Of a stretch of 64,000 bases of DNA, positions 41,649 to 50,928 are shown one piece after another. Under the pieces are notes generated by a model that worked only from the letters and a program-made list of their open reading frames with translations, searched no databases and was not told where the DNA came from. The position numbers and the translations under genes are program-made. This DNA comes from JAFGLZ01 sp964622545. Its GTDB lineage: Bacteria; Planctomycetota; Phycisphaerae; UBA1845; JAFGLZ01. Position 1 is the stretch's first letter; each line of letters begins with the position of its first letter. Location of the stretch: NCBI GenBank assembly GCA_964622545.1, contig CAZUQM010000013.1, positions 62,001 through 126,000 on the forward strand, read 5' to 3'.

Positions 41649-42557
41649 TTGCAGGCCATTCATCTCCAGACAACGGGACGTCGTTGCCGGCGGGGGGTCG
41701 TTGCGGTCATCGTGTTGGCCGCGAGCGGCGTGGGCAGGGCCTCGATCCTGACGGGCGTTCCCACGTACGAGTGGTACTACGGTTGCGCGCCGACCTCGGC
41801 GGGCATGATGATCGGCTACTGGGACGGTCTGGGGGGTTACGGCGATCTGTTCTACGGCGATGCGTCGGTCGAGACGCAGGCCGTCCGCGACATGATCGCC
41901 TCGCCGGAGCACCTGGTGGACCCCTACGCGGTCAGTCATCCTGCCAACTCCATCGCGGATTTCATGCGTACCAGCTTGAGCGGCATCACGGCCTATCCGG
42001 ACATCGGTCCGGGCCTGGCGGACTACGTGGCCTGGGACGACCCGACCACGCCGGTCGATGAGGGCTACGAGGCCACCGTGGTGACGCACGATCTGTCGCT
42101 GCTCGGTGGTGATCTGAGCTGGGGTCTCTACACGAGCGAGATCGACGCGGGACGACCGGTGATGCTGAACGTGGCGGCCTACTTTGACGGGGAGATCTAC
42201 GGTCACACGGTGGTCGGCTACGGCTATCAGCAAGACCTGTTCGAGGTGCTCGGCCAGGACGGCGAGACGATGATCACCGTCGGGGGCATCGCCGTTCGCG
42301 ACACGTGGCCGGCGGGAACGGTGGGCAGCCAGTGGGTGAGCGGCGATCCGAACCACCCGATCGACCCGATCATCGACGGGGGCGGCGTGGAGTGGTGGCC
42401 GTGGTTGGAGCCGGGGATGGCCTCGTCCGACGGTGAGCTGTGGGACTGGGTGATGTACCAGGGCATGACGATGGACGTCGTGCCCGAGCCGGCGGGCGTG
42501 GGGGTGCTGGCGTTAGGCGGGGCGTTGGTGGTCTCGGTCCGCCGACGGCGCCGGTAG
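41649..42557 (+). CDS. PEP-CTERM protein with C39-peptidase-like domain
   Basis: 302 residues from TTG 41649, with GAGGAGGGG ~8 bp upstream. A short Arg-rich signal peptide leads into the peptidase-like core: Cys46 in WYYGCAPTSAGMMIGYWD and His186 in GHTVVGYGY, the catalytic pair of papain-like C39 folds. The end is VVPEPAGVGVLALGGALVV followed by arginines, the PEP-CTERM sorting tail recognised by exosortase. It is therefore exported and processed at the envelope, possibly as a protease or inhibitor-like structural protein. A paralogue lies 3 kb downstream. Confidence 0.9.
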   Translation: MQAIHLQTTGRRCRRGVVAVIVLAASGVGRASILTGVPTYEWYYGCAPTSAGMMIGYWDGLGGYGDLFYGDASVETQAVRDMIASPEHLVDPYAVSHPANSIADFMRTSLSGITAYPDIGPGLADYVAWDDPTTPVDEGYEATVVTHDLSLLGGDLSWGLYTSEIDAGRPVMLNVAAYFDGEIYGHTVVGYGYQQDLFEVLGQDGETMITVGGIAVRDTWPAGTVGSQWVSGDPNHPIDPIIDGGGVEWWPWLEPGMASSDGELWDWVMYQGMTMDVVPEPAGVGVLALGGALVVSVRRRRR

Positions 42558-42972
42558 CGACGACACGTCGAGACAACAGCAAACGTCGAAACGTCGAAAC
42601 GTCGAAAGGGACGGCTCCGGTCGGGGCGTGGGACGTGCGCCTGTGCGGTGCGGGTGGTGGGGCTCGGCAGGAGCCTCGCCGTCCCGCACTGGCGGTCAAG
42701 TGAGCCGTAGTCGCCCCGCGCGGGATGAATCCCGCGGCTCAGATGCTCCCACCGCCGCGGCTCGGTTGAACAGCAACGCTCCCTGACGGTCGCGTCTCCC
42801 ATCAAGTAAGCCGTGTCAAGGTCCTAAGTCATTGACGTTGCGATAATGGACCAGTCTCCGATGCGGCGTCAGCCGCCACACTCCAAAAGGAGGGCGCCCG
42901 TCCGCACTCCACTGTAGCGGCTCGGCGGGCGCCTCGCCCTCCGGCACTGGCGTCGGGCATCCCTGCTGGGGC
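42558..42972. repeat. Composite repeat block after the first PEP-CTERM gene
   Basis: It starts with a tandem 10-bp unit, CGTCGAAACG, about 2.5 copies (42591-42607), then AGGGACGGCTCCGGTCGGGG, then GGCTCGGCAGGAGCCTCGCC (42661). The same order appears at 46255-46400 behind the second PEP-CTERM gene. It also holds CAACGCTCCCTGACGGTCGC at 42773-42792 and two more repeat copies at 42863 and 42919. No gene is present. Confidence 0.75.
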
Positions 42973-45210
42973 CTACTTCGGTCCGTCGCGCTCGGCGCGG
43001 GCGAGTCGGGCGAAGCGTTCGAGCAGCGTCATGGCGTGGGACAGGCCCTTCGAGTCGCCGAACAGACCGATGGTCCGGCCCGGCTGCATCTGGATGCAGC
43101 CTTTGCCGGGGGGCAAGTCGAGAGCATCCATATCGACCGGCCATTGAACCGAGGACATCATCGTCGCCGAGCCGACGAGGACGGTGAGTGTCTTGCGCGA
43201 CGATGCCTGAGCGTCCGAGTCGCCTCCTCTCGAGTCGTTGGCTGCGGATCTGTTCGTTCCAACGCGACCCGGCAACAACTCGCCCAACCGCTTGAGCAAC
43301 TTGGTGACGTCTGCATCGGTCGCGGCGATCGTCACGTCGCAACTCGCCAGGGCTTCGACCATGTCGGCAGGCTCCTCCATGAGGCAGTACGCGTCCAGCT
43401 CCGGCGTGGGGAAGTTGGCCAGTGCGGCCAACATGACCGACTGCCACTGCCAGTTGTTGCCTGACTTCTCGGCGCCGACCGGGAAGGCAAAGCCGCACGT
43501 CCCGTCGGCCTGGCCGCGCCGGGCGGCCGTGATCGCCCGAATGAACTGGCTCGGGCGGGCCATGAAGCCGCGCATCGGCAGGAAGGCGACGCGATGGGCC
43601 CCGGCGTCCTTCCACCGCCGGATCATGTACTCGGCCTGGTTGTACTCGACGCCGTAGTAGAACGGGAACACCGTCAGCGGTTTGCCGAGCTTGGCGACCT
43701 CGCCGAGGAAAAGGTCGTAGTAGTCGAGCGGGTCGATGTGGGCCACGCCGGGCGTGGGCATGTAGAACCAGATATCGCCCTCGGGTGCATGCTTGCGGAC
43801 GGTGCTCAGCACGCCGCGCCAGCGGTCGGCGAAGCAGCGGGCCCAGTAGCGGACGCGATGCTCCTGCGTGGCACGGGCCATCGGCTTGCCGACGTCGGCG
43901 GTGAAGTCACGCGTCGGCTGGTGGCCGAACCAGTAGTAGTGGTCCTCGTCTTGCCCGTGCGCGTCGGCCTGTTGAGCCGGCGGTAGGGGCTTGTCGTAGT
44001 ACGCGTCGAAGCGCGGCGGACCTTGCATCCACCGGCCGCGACCGGCGAGGAACATTTGGATACCCAGCTCATGGCCGCGTTGGATGATCTGTCGCGTGTG
44101 CTCGGGCTTACCAAGCTGGGTGATGACGAGGTTGCAGCCCCAGTCCTTGAGCGTCTCGAGGTCCTTGAGTGCCTGCGGGAACCCGGCGCGGAGATTAAGG
44201 CCGCGGATCTTCGGCCGCTTCAGTCCGGCGACGACCTGGGGGAGCATGACGCGGCCTTCCTGTCGGATCGGCGCGGTCTTAAGCGTTTTCGGGGTGACGC
44301 GTCGGAACGGGAGCTTGGTCGGGTCGGGGATCGGCGATGGCTCGCTCGGCGTCGGCTTCGTCAGGCAGCGCTCGACCGCACGGACGGTGTAGCGCATCGT
44401 GGTCGACTCGCCGGACGCGAGCGCGACGGTCTTTCCGCTTAGCGTGACGTGCCAATGGTTGAGCTCCTTGGACCGTTTGTAGCTCAGCCGACACTGGTCT
44501 CCCGCGACCAACTCGTAGCCGCGCTGCATGCCGTCCGAGTAGGCATGGAACGCCTTGGCGTCAGAAGCCGACCCGGGTTCGACGGCCTCGTAGTCTTCGC
44601 CCTGGGATGCGAGCAGGTCGGTCCAGTTGAATTGCTGCTGATAGTGGACGTGTTGCGTGACGTCCTCGATCGGCTTGCCCGACGTGTTCGTGATCCGGGC
44701 CGCGACATGGATCACGGAGGACCTCTCTGCCAAGGCAAGTGCGTGTTCGATCAGGACGGGCCCGCCGGCGCCACGGTTCGTGACCTTGAGCACGTCGGTG
44801 TCGCCGACGCCGGCCAGGTCGAAGCCTTCGTGGACGACCAGCGAAACCGTCCGCGCCTTGCCGCCTTGCGAAAGCGTCACCTCTGGCTGATGCGCCAGCT
44901 CGGCCGGGCGGTTGACGATGGTCAGGCAGCTTCGGATCGGCCAGTAGGGCAGGACGTAGTTTTCGAGCGGCCGGCCCTTGACGATGATGTGGCGGAGCTC
45001 GAGTCGGCCGTTGTCGATGGCGGCGACGCGGTAGATGGGCCTGTCGCGCTCGGAGCCCTCCGTGCCCCACCATCGGACGTTGTAGACGTCGATGCGGTTG
45101 GCGCCTTTGACGCGCGTCGCGTCCGGCTCGGCGGCGCGGGCCGATGCGGCTAGGGCGATGAGCCAGAGGGTGACAGCGAGTGCGATCAGGTCTCGTTTCG
45201 GGTGCGTCAT
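42973..45210 (-). CDS. Large secreted protein of unknown function
   Basis: 745 residues with a signal peptide (LIALAVTLWLIALAASARA). The first ~290 residues are beta-rich (LIEHALALAERSSVIHVAA, TMRYTVRAVERC). The middle resembles an alpha/beta barrel (IRGLNLRAGFPQALKDLETL, WGCNLVITQLG, AYYDKPLPP, DIWFYMPTPGVAHIDP, AGAHRVAFLPMRGF), as in glycoside hydrolases, but I cannot assign a family or catalytic pair. It is probably an exported carbohydrate-active or binding protein. It is divergent from the second PEP-CTERM gene. Confidence 0.75.
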   Translation of the reverse strand: MTHPKRDLIALAVTLWLIALAASARAAEPDATRVKGANRIDVYNVRWWGTEGSERDRPIYRVAAIDNGRLELRHIIVKGRPLENYVLPYWPIRSCLTIVNRPAELAHQPEVTLSQGGKARTVSLVVHEGFDLAGVGDTDVLKVTNRGAGGPVLIEHALALAERSSVIHVAARITNTSGKPIEDVTQHVHYQQQFNWTDLLASQGEDYEAVEPGSASDAKAFHAYSDGMQRGYELVAGDQCRLSYKRSKELNHWHVTLSGKTVALASGESTTMRYTVRAVERCLTKPTPSEPSPIPDPTKLPFRRVTPKTLKTAPIRQEGRVMLPQVVAGLKRPKIRGLNLRAGFPQALKDLETLKDWGCNLVITQLGKPEHTRQIIQRGHELGIQMFLAGRGRWMQGPPRFDAYYDKPLPPAQQADAHGQDEDHYYWFGHQPTRDFTADVGKPMARATQEHRVRYWARCFADRWRGVLSTVRKHAPEGDIWFYMPTPGVAHIDPLDYYDLFLGEVAKLGKPLTVFPFYYGVEYNQAEYMIRRWKDAGAHRVAFLPMRGFMARPSQFIRAITAARRGQADGTCGFAFPVGAEKSGNNWQWQSVMLAALANFPTPELDAYCLMEEPADMVEALASCDVTIAATDADVTKLLKRLGELLPGRVGTNRSAANDSRGGDSDAQASSRKTLTVLVGSATMMSSVQWPVDMDALDLPPGKGCIQMQPGRTIGLFGDSKGLSHAMTLLERFARLARAERDGPK

Positions 45211-45316
45211 GGGGTGGTCTCCGTCATAAGCGTTGCACTTGTCTCGCCCAGTTCAAGCGAAGCGGCGACGCAATGCAAGCGGCGGCTATGGTTGAAACAA
45301 TCGATCGCGTTTGCCC

Positions 45317-45346
45317 TTGCTCCACGGAAGGCCGATGCCATACAAT
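45317..45346 (+). promoter_or_regulatory. Candidate promoter for the second PEP-CTERM gene
   Basis: TTGCTC (45317-45322), 18-bp spacer, TACAAT (45341-45346). It leaves a ~130-nt leader before ATG 45480. Confidence 0.5.
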
Positions 45347-45479
45347 CGGTTAGGGAGGAAAGTAACCTGATGCCGCAGGGTTCGCGCCGGCAGGCGCGGG
45401 CTCGTTTCGCTCGACACACGGCATTGACGCTATCACGCAGCATCCAAGACCGGGCTCTCAACAACCGAGGAGGAGTCGG

Positions 45480-46253
45480 ATGAGAGGGCACCACCTGCCT
45501 GGGGCTTGGATTGCGCTTGCGGTGACGTTGTATGGGGCGTCGGCTGTCGGGTCTCCCGTCGTGTTGGACATGATGCCTGCCTATGACTGGTATCACGGTT
45601 GCGGCCCGACGGCCGTCGGGTCGATCTTCGGTTACTGGGACCTGATGGGTTTCGAGGACCTGTTCGACGCGTCCGGCGACGATCTCTACCTGACCGAGAA
45701 CGTGCAGGATCAGATCTCCAGCCCTGAGCACAATGCCAAGTACGACCCGAAGCCCGACGACGCGAACCTGCCCGTTCCGCCCATGACGAGCATCGCCGAT
45801 TGGTTTCAGACCTCGGTCGACCCGCTCGAGGCGGGATGGAGCTACCGCAATTACGCCGCCGACGCCTTCGAGGGGTACGCGGCCTACCGCGGCTACGCGT
45901 TCGATGCCTGGTACGAGGCCACGTGGAACGGGGCGTTGACCTGGGAGGATCTCGTGACCGAGATCGATGCCGGCCGGCCGATGATGTTCATGGTCGACAC
46001 GACCGGCAACGGCAGCGTGGACCACTTCGTGCCGGTGTTGGGCTATGACGAGCGGGGCGGTTCGGATCGGTACTACGGCTGCTACACGACGTGGTCGGAG
46101 GACGAGACGGTCGCCTGGGTGCCGTTCCAGGAGTTGGGTTACCTGCACTTCGGTGGGGTGGGTTTCGGCTGGTTTGTCCAGCCCGTGCCCGAGCCGTCGA
46201 GCGTGGCGCTGCTGGCGGTCGGCGCGCTGTGGCTGCGGCGGCGGCCGGCGTAG
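45480..46253 (+). CDS. PEP-CTERM protein with C39-peptidase-like domain (paralogue)
   Basis: 257 residues from ATG 45480 with GAGGAG upstream. It shares the order of the first paralogue: signal peptide, Cys41 in DWYHGCGPTAVGSIFGYWD, His182 in VDHFVPVLGYD, then the tail VPEPSSVALLAVGALWL with arginines from residue 236. The middle differs strongly. The Cys/His pair is that of C39 peptidase-like folds, but peptidase activity is not proven. It is probably exported with the exopolysaccharide. Confidence 0.9.
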   Translation: MRGHHLPGAWIALAVTLYGASAVGSPVVLDMMPAYDWYHGCGPTAVGSIFGYWDLMGFEDLFDASGDDLYLTENVQDQISSPEHNAKYDPKPDDANLPVPPMTSIADWFQTSVDPLEAGWSYRNYAADAFEGYAAYRGYAFDAWYEATWNGALTWEDLVTEIDAGRPMMFMVDTTGNGSVDHFVPVLGYDERGGSDRYYGCYTTWSEDETVAWVPFQELGYLHFGGVGFGWFVQPVPEPSSVALLAVGALWLRRRPA

Positions 46254-46254
46254 T

Positions 46255-46400
46255 GTCGACACGTGGCGACAATAGCAAACGTCGACACGTCGAAAGGGAC
46301 GGCTTCGGTCGGGGGAGGGACCGGCGAGTGTGCGGTGTGGGGCCGTGAGGGTTGGATGTAGGGGCTCGGCAGTGGCCTCGCCCTCCCGGCGCTACTCGGC
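46255..46400. repeat. Composite repeat block after the second PEP-CTERM gene
   Basis: It repeats the order of the block at 42558: GACACGT...GCAAACGTCGACACGTCGAA, AGGGACGGCTTCGGTCGGGG, then GGCTCGGCAGTGGCCTCGCC (46363). Its end overlaps the last codons of the gene on the minus strand. Confidence 0.7.
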
Positions 46401-48092
46401 GCCGCCGCTGACGGGTAGCGCCAGGGCCTGGCGGACTTCGGTGAGGAGCTGGTCGACTTTGAAGGGTTTGAACAGGACGGCGGAGAGGCCTTCTTGGCGG
46501 GCTCGGACGATCGAGTGGTTCGGATCGTAGCCGAAGCCTGTGATCAGGATCACAGCGGTGTCGTCGCAGCTATCCTTGGCGGCGGCGAAGACCTCATAGC
46601 CGTTTTTGTGGGGCATACGGATGTCGGCCAGGACCAGGTCGTATCGGTTTCGCGACAGGAGGCTGGTGGCTTGCATGCCGTCTCGGGCGGTGTCGACCTC
46701 GCAGCCCTGCTTTCGCAAGACCTCGTAAAGCGTCTCGCGGATGGCGTCCTCGTCGTCGGCCACGAGGACGCGTCGGTTGAGCAGCAGCGAGTCGATGGGC
46801 TTGGATCGGACCCGGCCGCGGACGCCGTTGCGCGGCTTGGCGACCTCCCGGATGGTCTCGCGGATTCGCGTGGCGTTCTGGCTGATGGCCTGGAGCCGGT
46901 CGGTCAGGGACTCGTCGCCGATGTACTCGCTCTGGAGGGCGGCCGTGTCGGAGACGATGTCGTTGAGCGGCCCGGCGATTTCGCTGGAGACGTCGTCGGC
47001 GAAGCGGTCGGTCGTGTGCGAGCGTTCGACGACGAGCAGGTCGAGGATCTTGAGGGCCATGGCGACGTGGCGCCCGAAGACCTCGAGCAACTGGCGGTCG
47101 ACGTCATCGAAGGCGTTGAGCTGGTCGCTCTCGACGTTGAAGACGCCGACGAGCTCCTTGTGCAGCCAGAGGGGCACGGTGAGCGACGAGCCCGCGTCGC
47201 CGATGCCCTGGAGGTAGCGGGGATCCTGCGAGGTATCGGGGCAGATGTAGCTCCGGCCGTTCATGGCCACCCAGCCGCAGATGCCGTGTCCTTCGTCCTC
47301 GGCGCGGATGTCTCGGTGGTGGACCTCATCGGACATGCCTTGTGCGATGGCGATGTCGAGTCGGTTGGTTTTGGGATCGAGGATGCGGATGCTGAAGCGT
47401 TGGAAGTTCATGAGGCTGTGGGCGTAGGCGGCGATCTGGTCTTCGATCTTGGCGAGCCGCTCGGGTACGCCCAGGCCGCCGAGCTGCTCGGCGTCGAACT
47501 TGACGAGCTGCTGGCCCGCCTGCTCGACCGGTTGCATGCGTCGCTGGAACTCGGCCGCGGCGGTGACGTTTCGGACGACCGCGGCGAGCTGGAGAAGGTC
47601 GCCGTCGGTGTTGAGCACGGGCGAGATGGCAACCTCGTATTCGGCCAAGTGGCCGTCGTCCTCGGTGACGGCGAGGCGCTCGACGATGCGGCTGGTCTCG
47701 TCGGTGCTGTGCTCGTGGACGCGCCAGCGTCCGACGACGCTGAGGCACGTGGCCACGACCGCGCCGATGACGTCTTCGGGCATGATCTGGATGACGGCGT
47801 TGCCCCAGAGGATGCGTCCGTCGAGGCCGACGGCGGCGACGCCTTCGCCGGTGGTGGTTAGCGAGTGGCGGACCCAGCGGGAGCATTGTTCGCAGTGGCT
47901 GGGGAGGAAATCGGGAGCTTCGCTGAGGACGTAGTCGACGTCGCCGGACTGGATGGCTTCGACGGCCTCTTGACCGGCGCTGGCTACGCGTACCTGACCG
48001 TGTTCTTCAAGTAGCGAAACGAGCGACGATGTGCGTCCTTCGGTGCCGACGAGAACCAGAATCTTCGGTGCATCTTGGGCCACGAGTGCCAT
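46392..48092 (-). CDS. PAS/GAF signalling protein with C-terminal receiver domain
   Basis: 566 residues from ATG 48092, with GAGGG upstream. In order: an N-terminal pseudo-receiver (LVLVGTEGRTSSLVSLLEEH, without the phospho-Asp), a PAS domain (LTTTGEGVAAVGLDGRILWG), a GAF domain (RFSIRILDPKTNRLDIA to VGVFNVESD), a helical region where a HisKA would lie, and a C-terminal receiver (VLVADDEDAIRETL, Asp in VLADIRMP, Thr in ITGFG, Lys in LFKPF). The dimerisation helix reads VSSEIAGPLNDI, with Ser in place of the phospho-His, and no ATPase domain follows. It probably receives phosphate from another kinase. Confidence 0.87.
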   Translation of the reverse strand: MALVAQDAPKILVLVGTEGRTSSLVSLLEEHGQVRVASAGQEAVEAIQSGDVDYVLSEAPDFLPSHCEQCSRWVRHSLTTTGEGVAAVGLDGRILWGNAVIQIMPEDVIGAVVATCLSVVGRWRVHEHSTDETSRIVERLAVTEDDGHLAEYEVAISPVLNTDGDLLQLAAVVRNVTAAAEFQRRMQPVEQAGQQLVKFDAEQLGGLGVPERLAKIEDQIAAYAHSLMNFQRFSIRILDPKTNRLDIAIAQGMSDEVHHRDIRAEDEGHGICGWVAMNGRSYICPDTSQDPRYLQGIGDAGSSLTVPLWLHKELVGVFNVESDQLNAFDDVDRQLLEVFGRHVAMALKILDLLVVERSHTTDRFADDVSSEIAGPLNDIVSDTAALQSEYIGDESLTDRLQAISQNATRIRETIREVAKPRNGVRGRVRSKPIDSLLLNRRVLVADDEDAIRETLYEVLRKQGCEVDTARDGMQATSLLSRNRYDLVLADIRMPHKNGYEVFAAAKDSCDDTAVILITGFGYDPNHSIVRARQEGLSAVLFKPFKVDQLLTEVRQALALPVSGGAE

Positions 48093-48362
48093 CCCCACCC
48101 TCGCATTAGTCCGTGTCCCCAGCTCAACCTTCCTCTATAGCGTAGATGCTCGCGCCGGGGCGGGCCAAGTGCTTTGTGCCGCTTACTAAGGCTTTCGAGC
48201 GAAGTGACGAGGACAATGCTTACAGCCTTGCTGTGTCGTGTCGGGGTTATCGGACGCCCGGATGGTCCGTGGCGCGTAGGCGGCACGGCGATGTGCCGAA
48301 AGGTGCCGGAGCTGTTGCGCTCGCTGGGCACTTGGCTCAGGAGGGGTCTTGATCGGGCTTTC

Positions 48363-49283
48363 TCAGGGTGTGGCGTTGGGGGCGGGCTCCGGGGCCGGAG
48401 GGCCCAGGGGTGCGGCCCGAACGCCGCGAGTGGGCGGCTCCGGCAAGGACGTGCCGGGCTTGGGATTGTAGCGATCGTCGAAGGTGATCTGGTAGCCGGC
48501 GCGGGCGTCGCCGGTGGCCAGGACGACGGGGGCCAGCCAGAGCGCGACGAACTCCCGATCGGCCCAGCCGGTGTGGGTGCCGCGGTTGCCTGCGGGCCGC
48601 ATCGAGCCCCGGTAGCGGACGGATCGGAGCTTCTCGTAGGCCTTGAGCTTCCATTCGGGCCCGGAGGTGGGTCGCCGGAAGCCGACGGCGCCGGCCGCTT
48701 GGGTGTGTTTGCGATCGATGGTGCCGAACAGCCCGGTGCCGACGCGGAGGTAGCCGATGTCCGCCTTGCTGTAGAAGTTCCAGATGCCTCGGCGGGTCCG
48801 GCTCAGGGCCAGGGAGAGATCGTGGTCGGGTGAGATGGCGGCCGCGAGAAGGATGGCGCTGGCGATCTCGGCCCGTGGCGGTAGGGCCTCGAGGACGAGG
48901 ATGGTCAGGCCGCCGCCGCCGGAGTGGCCGACGAGGTGGACGGGTCTGCCGGGATACTCGGCCTGGTAGTCGAGGATGCGTTCGGCGATCTGCTGGGCGA
49001 CGCGCTGGTTACGTTTGAGGGCCATCAGGTTGACCAGGCCGCCGAGGGGGACGGTGGTGCCCCAGTCGTAGATCTCGATGGCGCACGGGACGCCGCCCTC
49101 GTCGAGGCCTCGTGCGATGTCGGTGTTGTACTTGCTGCGGCCCTCGATGCCGGGCAGGACGAGGACCAGGCCGTCCTTCATCCGCTCGGCGCGGGCGAGG
49201 TGCCCGACGCTGCACCCGCCGGTGACGGCGATGACGCAGCAACCGGCCAGGCCGAGGATACGATGTCGCAGTGAGGCTCTCAC
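48363..49283 (-). CDS. Alpha/beta-hydrolase lipoprotein
   Basis: 306 residues from GTG 49283; a longer frame to 49472 has no signal peptide. The lipobox is VTGGC. The hydrolase core has LVLVLPGIEGRSKYN, and the nucleophile elbow is VGHSGGGGL. The Asp and His of the triad may be in the YSKADIGYL and GTHTGWADREF segments. It is membrane-anchored and periplasm-facing or outer-membrane. Substrate unknown; it may be an esterase or lipase. The end is Pro-rich. Confidence 0.82.
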   Translation of the reverse strand: MRASLRHRILGLAGCCVIAVTGGCSVGHLARAERMKDGLVLVLPGIEGRSKYNTDIARGLDEGGVPCAIEIYDWGTTVPLGGLVNLMALKRNQRVAQQIAERILDYQAEYPGRPVHLVGHSGGGGLTILVLEALPPRAEIASAILLAAAISPDHDLSLALSRTRRGIWNFYSKADIGYLRVGTGLFGTIDRKHTQAAGAVGFRRPTSGPEWKLKAYEKLRSVRYRGSMRPAGNRGTHTGWADREFVALWLAPVVLATGDARAGYQITFDDRYNPKPGTSLPEPPTRGVRAAPLGPPAPEPAPNATP

Positions 49284-49490
49284 GATGGGGATGGCTCCCG
49301 TTCGAGTGGCGTTGCGTTCTCTTGTTCGCGGGGTTGCGTGAACAGACGATAGTAGGTATCGGCGGCGGCGAAGACAAGGGTTGGCCGGAGGTGGGCGCGT
49401 TTCGGGCTGGCGGTGGAGATAGGAAGTCCGTTTGGTTAAGATGAGGTGAGGAAGGACGTCCGAACAAGCCAAGGCAGGCGAGGGTTTCGT

Positions 49491-50768
49491 ATGTATGGCC
49501 GAGTGTTGCTAGCACTGATCGTGGGCGTTGCGTTGATTCCGGACGCGGGGCTGGCCCAGAGGCAGGCCGGTCCTGGTGGGGTGGTGCGGCCTCCTTCGGG
49601 TGCGGAGGATGCGTCGCGTCGGGACCGGAACGGGGCGTCTCGGCGCCGCGGTCGTCCGACGACGCGGATGTCGAAGTTTGCCGAGCTTCAGAGGCTGTCG
49701 AAGCAGATCGACTCGAAGATCCGGCGGCTCGGTCCGTGGGAGTCCCAGCACGAGGAGTTCACCAAGACGTTCAAACGCGAGTTCATGGCCGACAGCATCA
49801 ACCCGGATGCCGAGCAGGCCTTCCAAGACCTCGTGCTGAAGACGAATGAGCTTCCGCCGTGGGACTTCCAGGGTCGGATCAACACCGTGACGGACCTGGT
49901 CGCCGAGCGGTACGGCTTCGGCGAGGATACCAAGCGGAACTTCCGGCGGCTGCTGATCGGACAGAACATCAAGCTCGGCCTGAAGTACGGCCCGCAGATG
50001 ATGAAGTTGGCCAACGAGATCCTCGGCGCGCGGCTGTCGGGTGAGCCGATCACGAGCGAGCAGGTGGCCCGGTGGACGAAGAAGCTTCGGCCACTGCTCG
50101 AGAAGGCCTACCAGGAGACGATGCAGGACCTCGAGCCGCACCTCAAGACGCTCAGCCCCGAGCAGCAGGCGGCGATCAAGGGCGACCTGAAGGTGGTCTC
50201 GCATCACATGGACGGCTTCGTCACGAAGATGAAGACCAAGTGGGAGCGAGGCAGGTGGGAGGCGGCCGACTGGGGTCTGGAGGACGATCCGATCCAGATG
50301 GGCAAGGCCGGCAAGGACGCGCTGGCCAAGACCCGAGAGCTTCAGCAGCGAATCACGCCGAACGCGATGACGGGGGACGCCCGGCGGGGTCCGATGCGGT
50401 TGGGCGAGACGCCGGGCAATCGGTTTCTGAGCAAGCAGGACGGTGGCTCGTCGCTGCCGGACGAGAGCAAGTGGGTGGCGTACGTGCGTCAGTTCTGCGA
50501 TCGGTATGACCTGAACAAGGCCCAGCGTGCCAGCGCGATGGGCATCCTGAAGGACCTGCAGGAGCAGGCGCAGTCGTACCGCACCAGCCGCAAGGAGGAG
50601 ATCGAGCGGTTGGAGAGGGAGATGCGGGAGGCCGAGTCGTCGGACATCCGGCGCGACGCTCAGATGCAACTCCGCGAGCTCATGTCCGGGCTCGATGTCC
50701 TCTTCGGGGACCTCAAGGCCCGTCTCGATAGCATTCCGACCGAAGACCAGATGCGCAGGGGCGGGTGA
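49491..50768 (+). CDS. Secreted helical protein of unknown function
   Basis: 425 residues from ATG 49491, starting with a signal peptide (MYGRVLLALIVGVALIPDAG). The rest is almost entirely helical and charged, with probable coiled-coil pieces (EEIERLEREMREAESSDIRR near the end). A Gly/Arg/Ser-rich linker follows the signal. No family recognised. It may be a periplasmic structural or Fe-regulated protein; function unknown. Followed 160 bp later by another secreted protein on the same strand. Confidence 0.78.
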   Translation: MYGRVLLALIVGVALIPDAGLAQRQAGPGGVVRPPSGAEDASRRDRNGASRRRGRPTTRMSKFAELQRLSKQIDSKIRRLGPWESQHEEFTKTFKREFMADSINPDAEQAFQDLVLKTNELPPWDFQGRINTVTDLVAERYGFGEDTKRNFRRLLIGQNIKLGLKYGPQMMKLANEILGARLSGEPITSEQVARWTKKLRPLLEKAYQETMQDLEPHLKTLSPEQQAAIKGDLKVVSHHMDGFVTKMKTKWERGRWEAADWGLEDDPIQMGKAGKDALAKTRELQQRITPNAMTGDARRGPMRLGETPGNRFLSKQDGGSSLPDESKWVAYVRQFCDRYDLNKAQRASAMGILKDLQEQAQSYRTSRKEEIERLEREMREAESSDIRRDAQMQLRELMSGLDVLFGDLKARLDSIPTEDQMRRGG

Positions 50769-50928
50769 GTCGGCCGGCCGCGTCCTCAGGCCGTGGGTCT
50801 CCTGGTTCCCGGGGAACCCGCAGCTCCCTCCCGCCGCATGCCGACTTGACCCGTTTTGACCCACCTGCAACCATGACGAGCATCAGCCGTATCAAACCCC
50901 GGTAACCCGTCTGGTAGGAGGGTCGGCC

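Noticed and set aside
42588..42609. Tandem CGTCGAAACG as a CRISPR-like array
   Set aside because: Direct 10-bp tandem with no spacers; simple repeat.
46494..47861. 455-residue plus-strand frame over the PAS/GAF gene
   Set aside because: Shadow; the minus-strand gene has complete domains.
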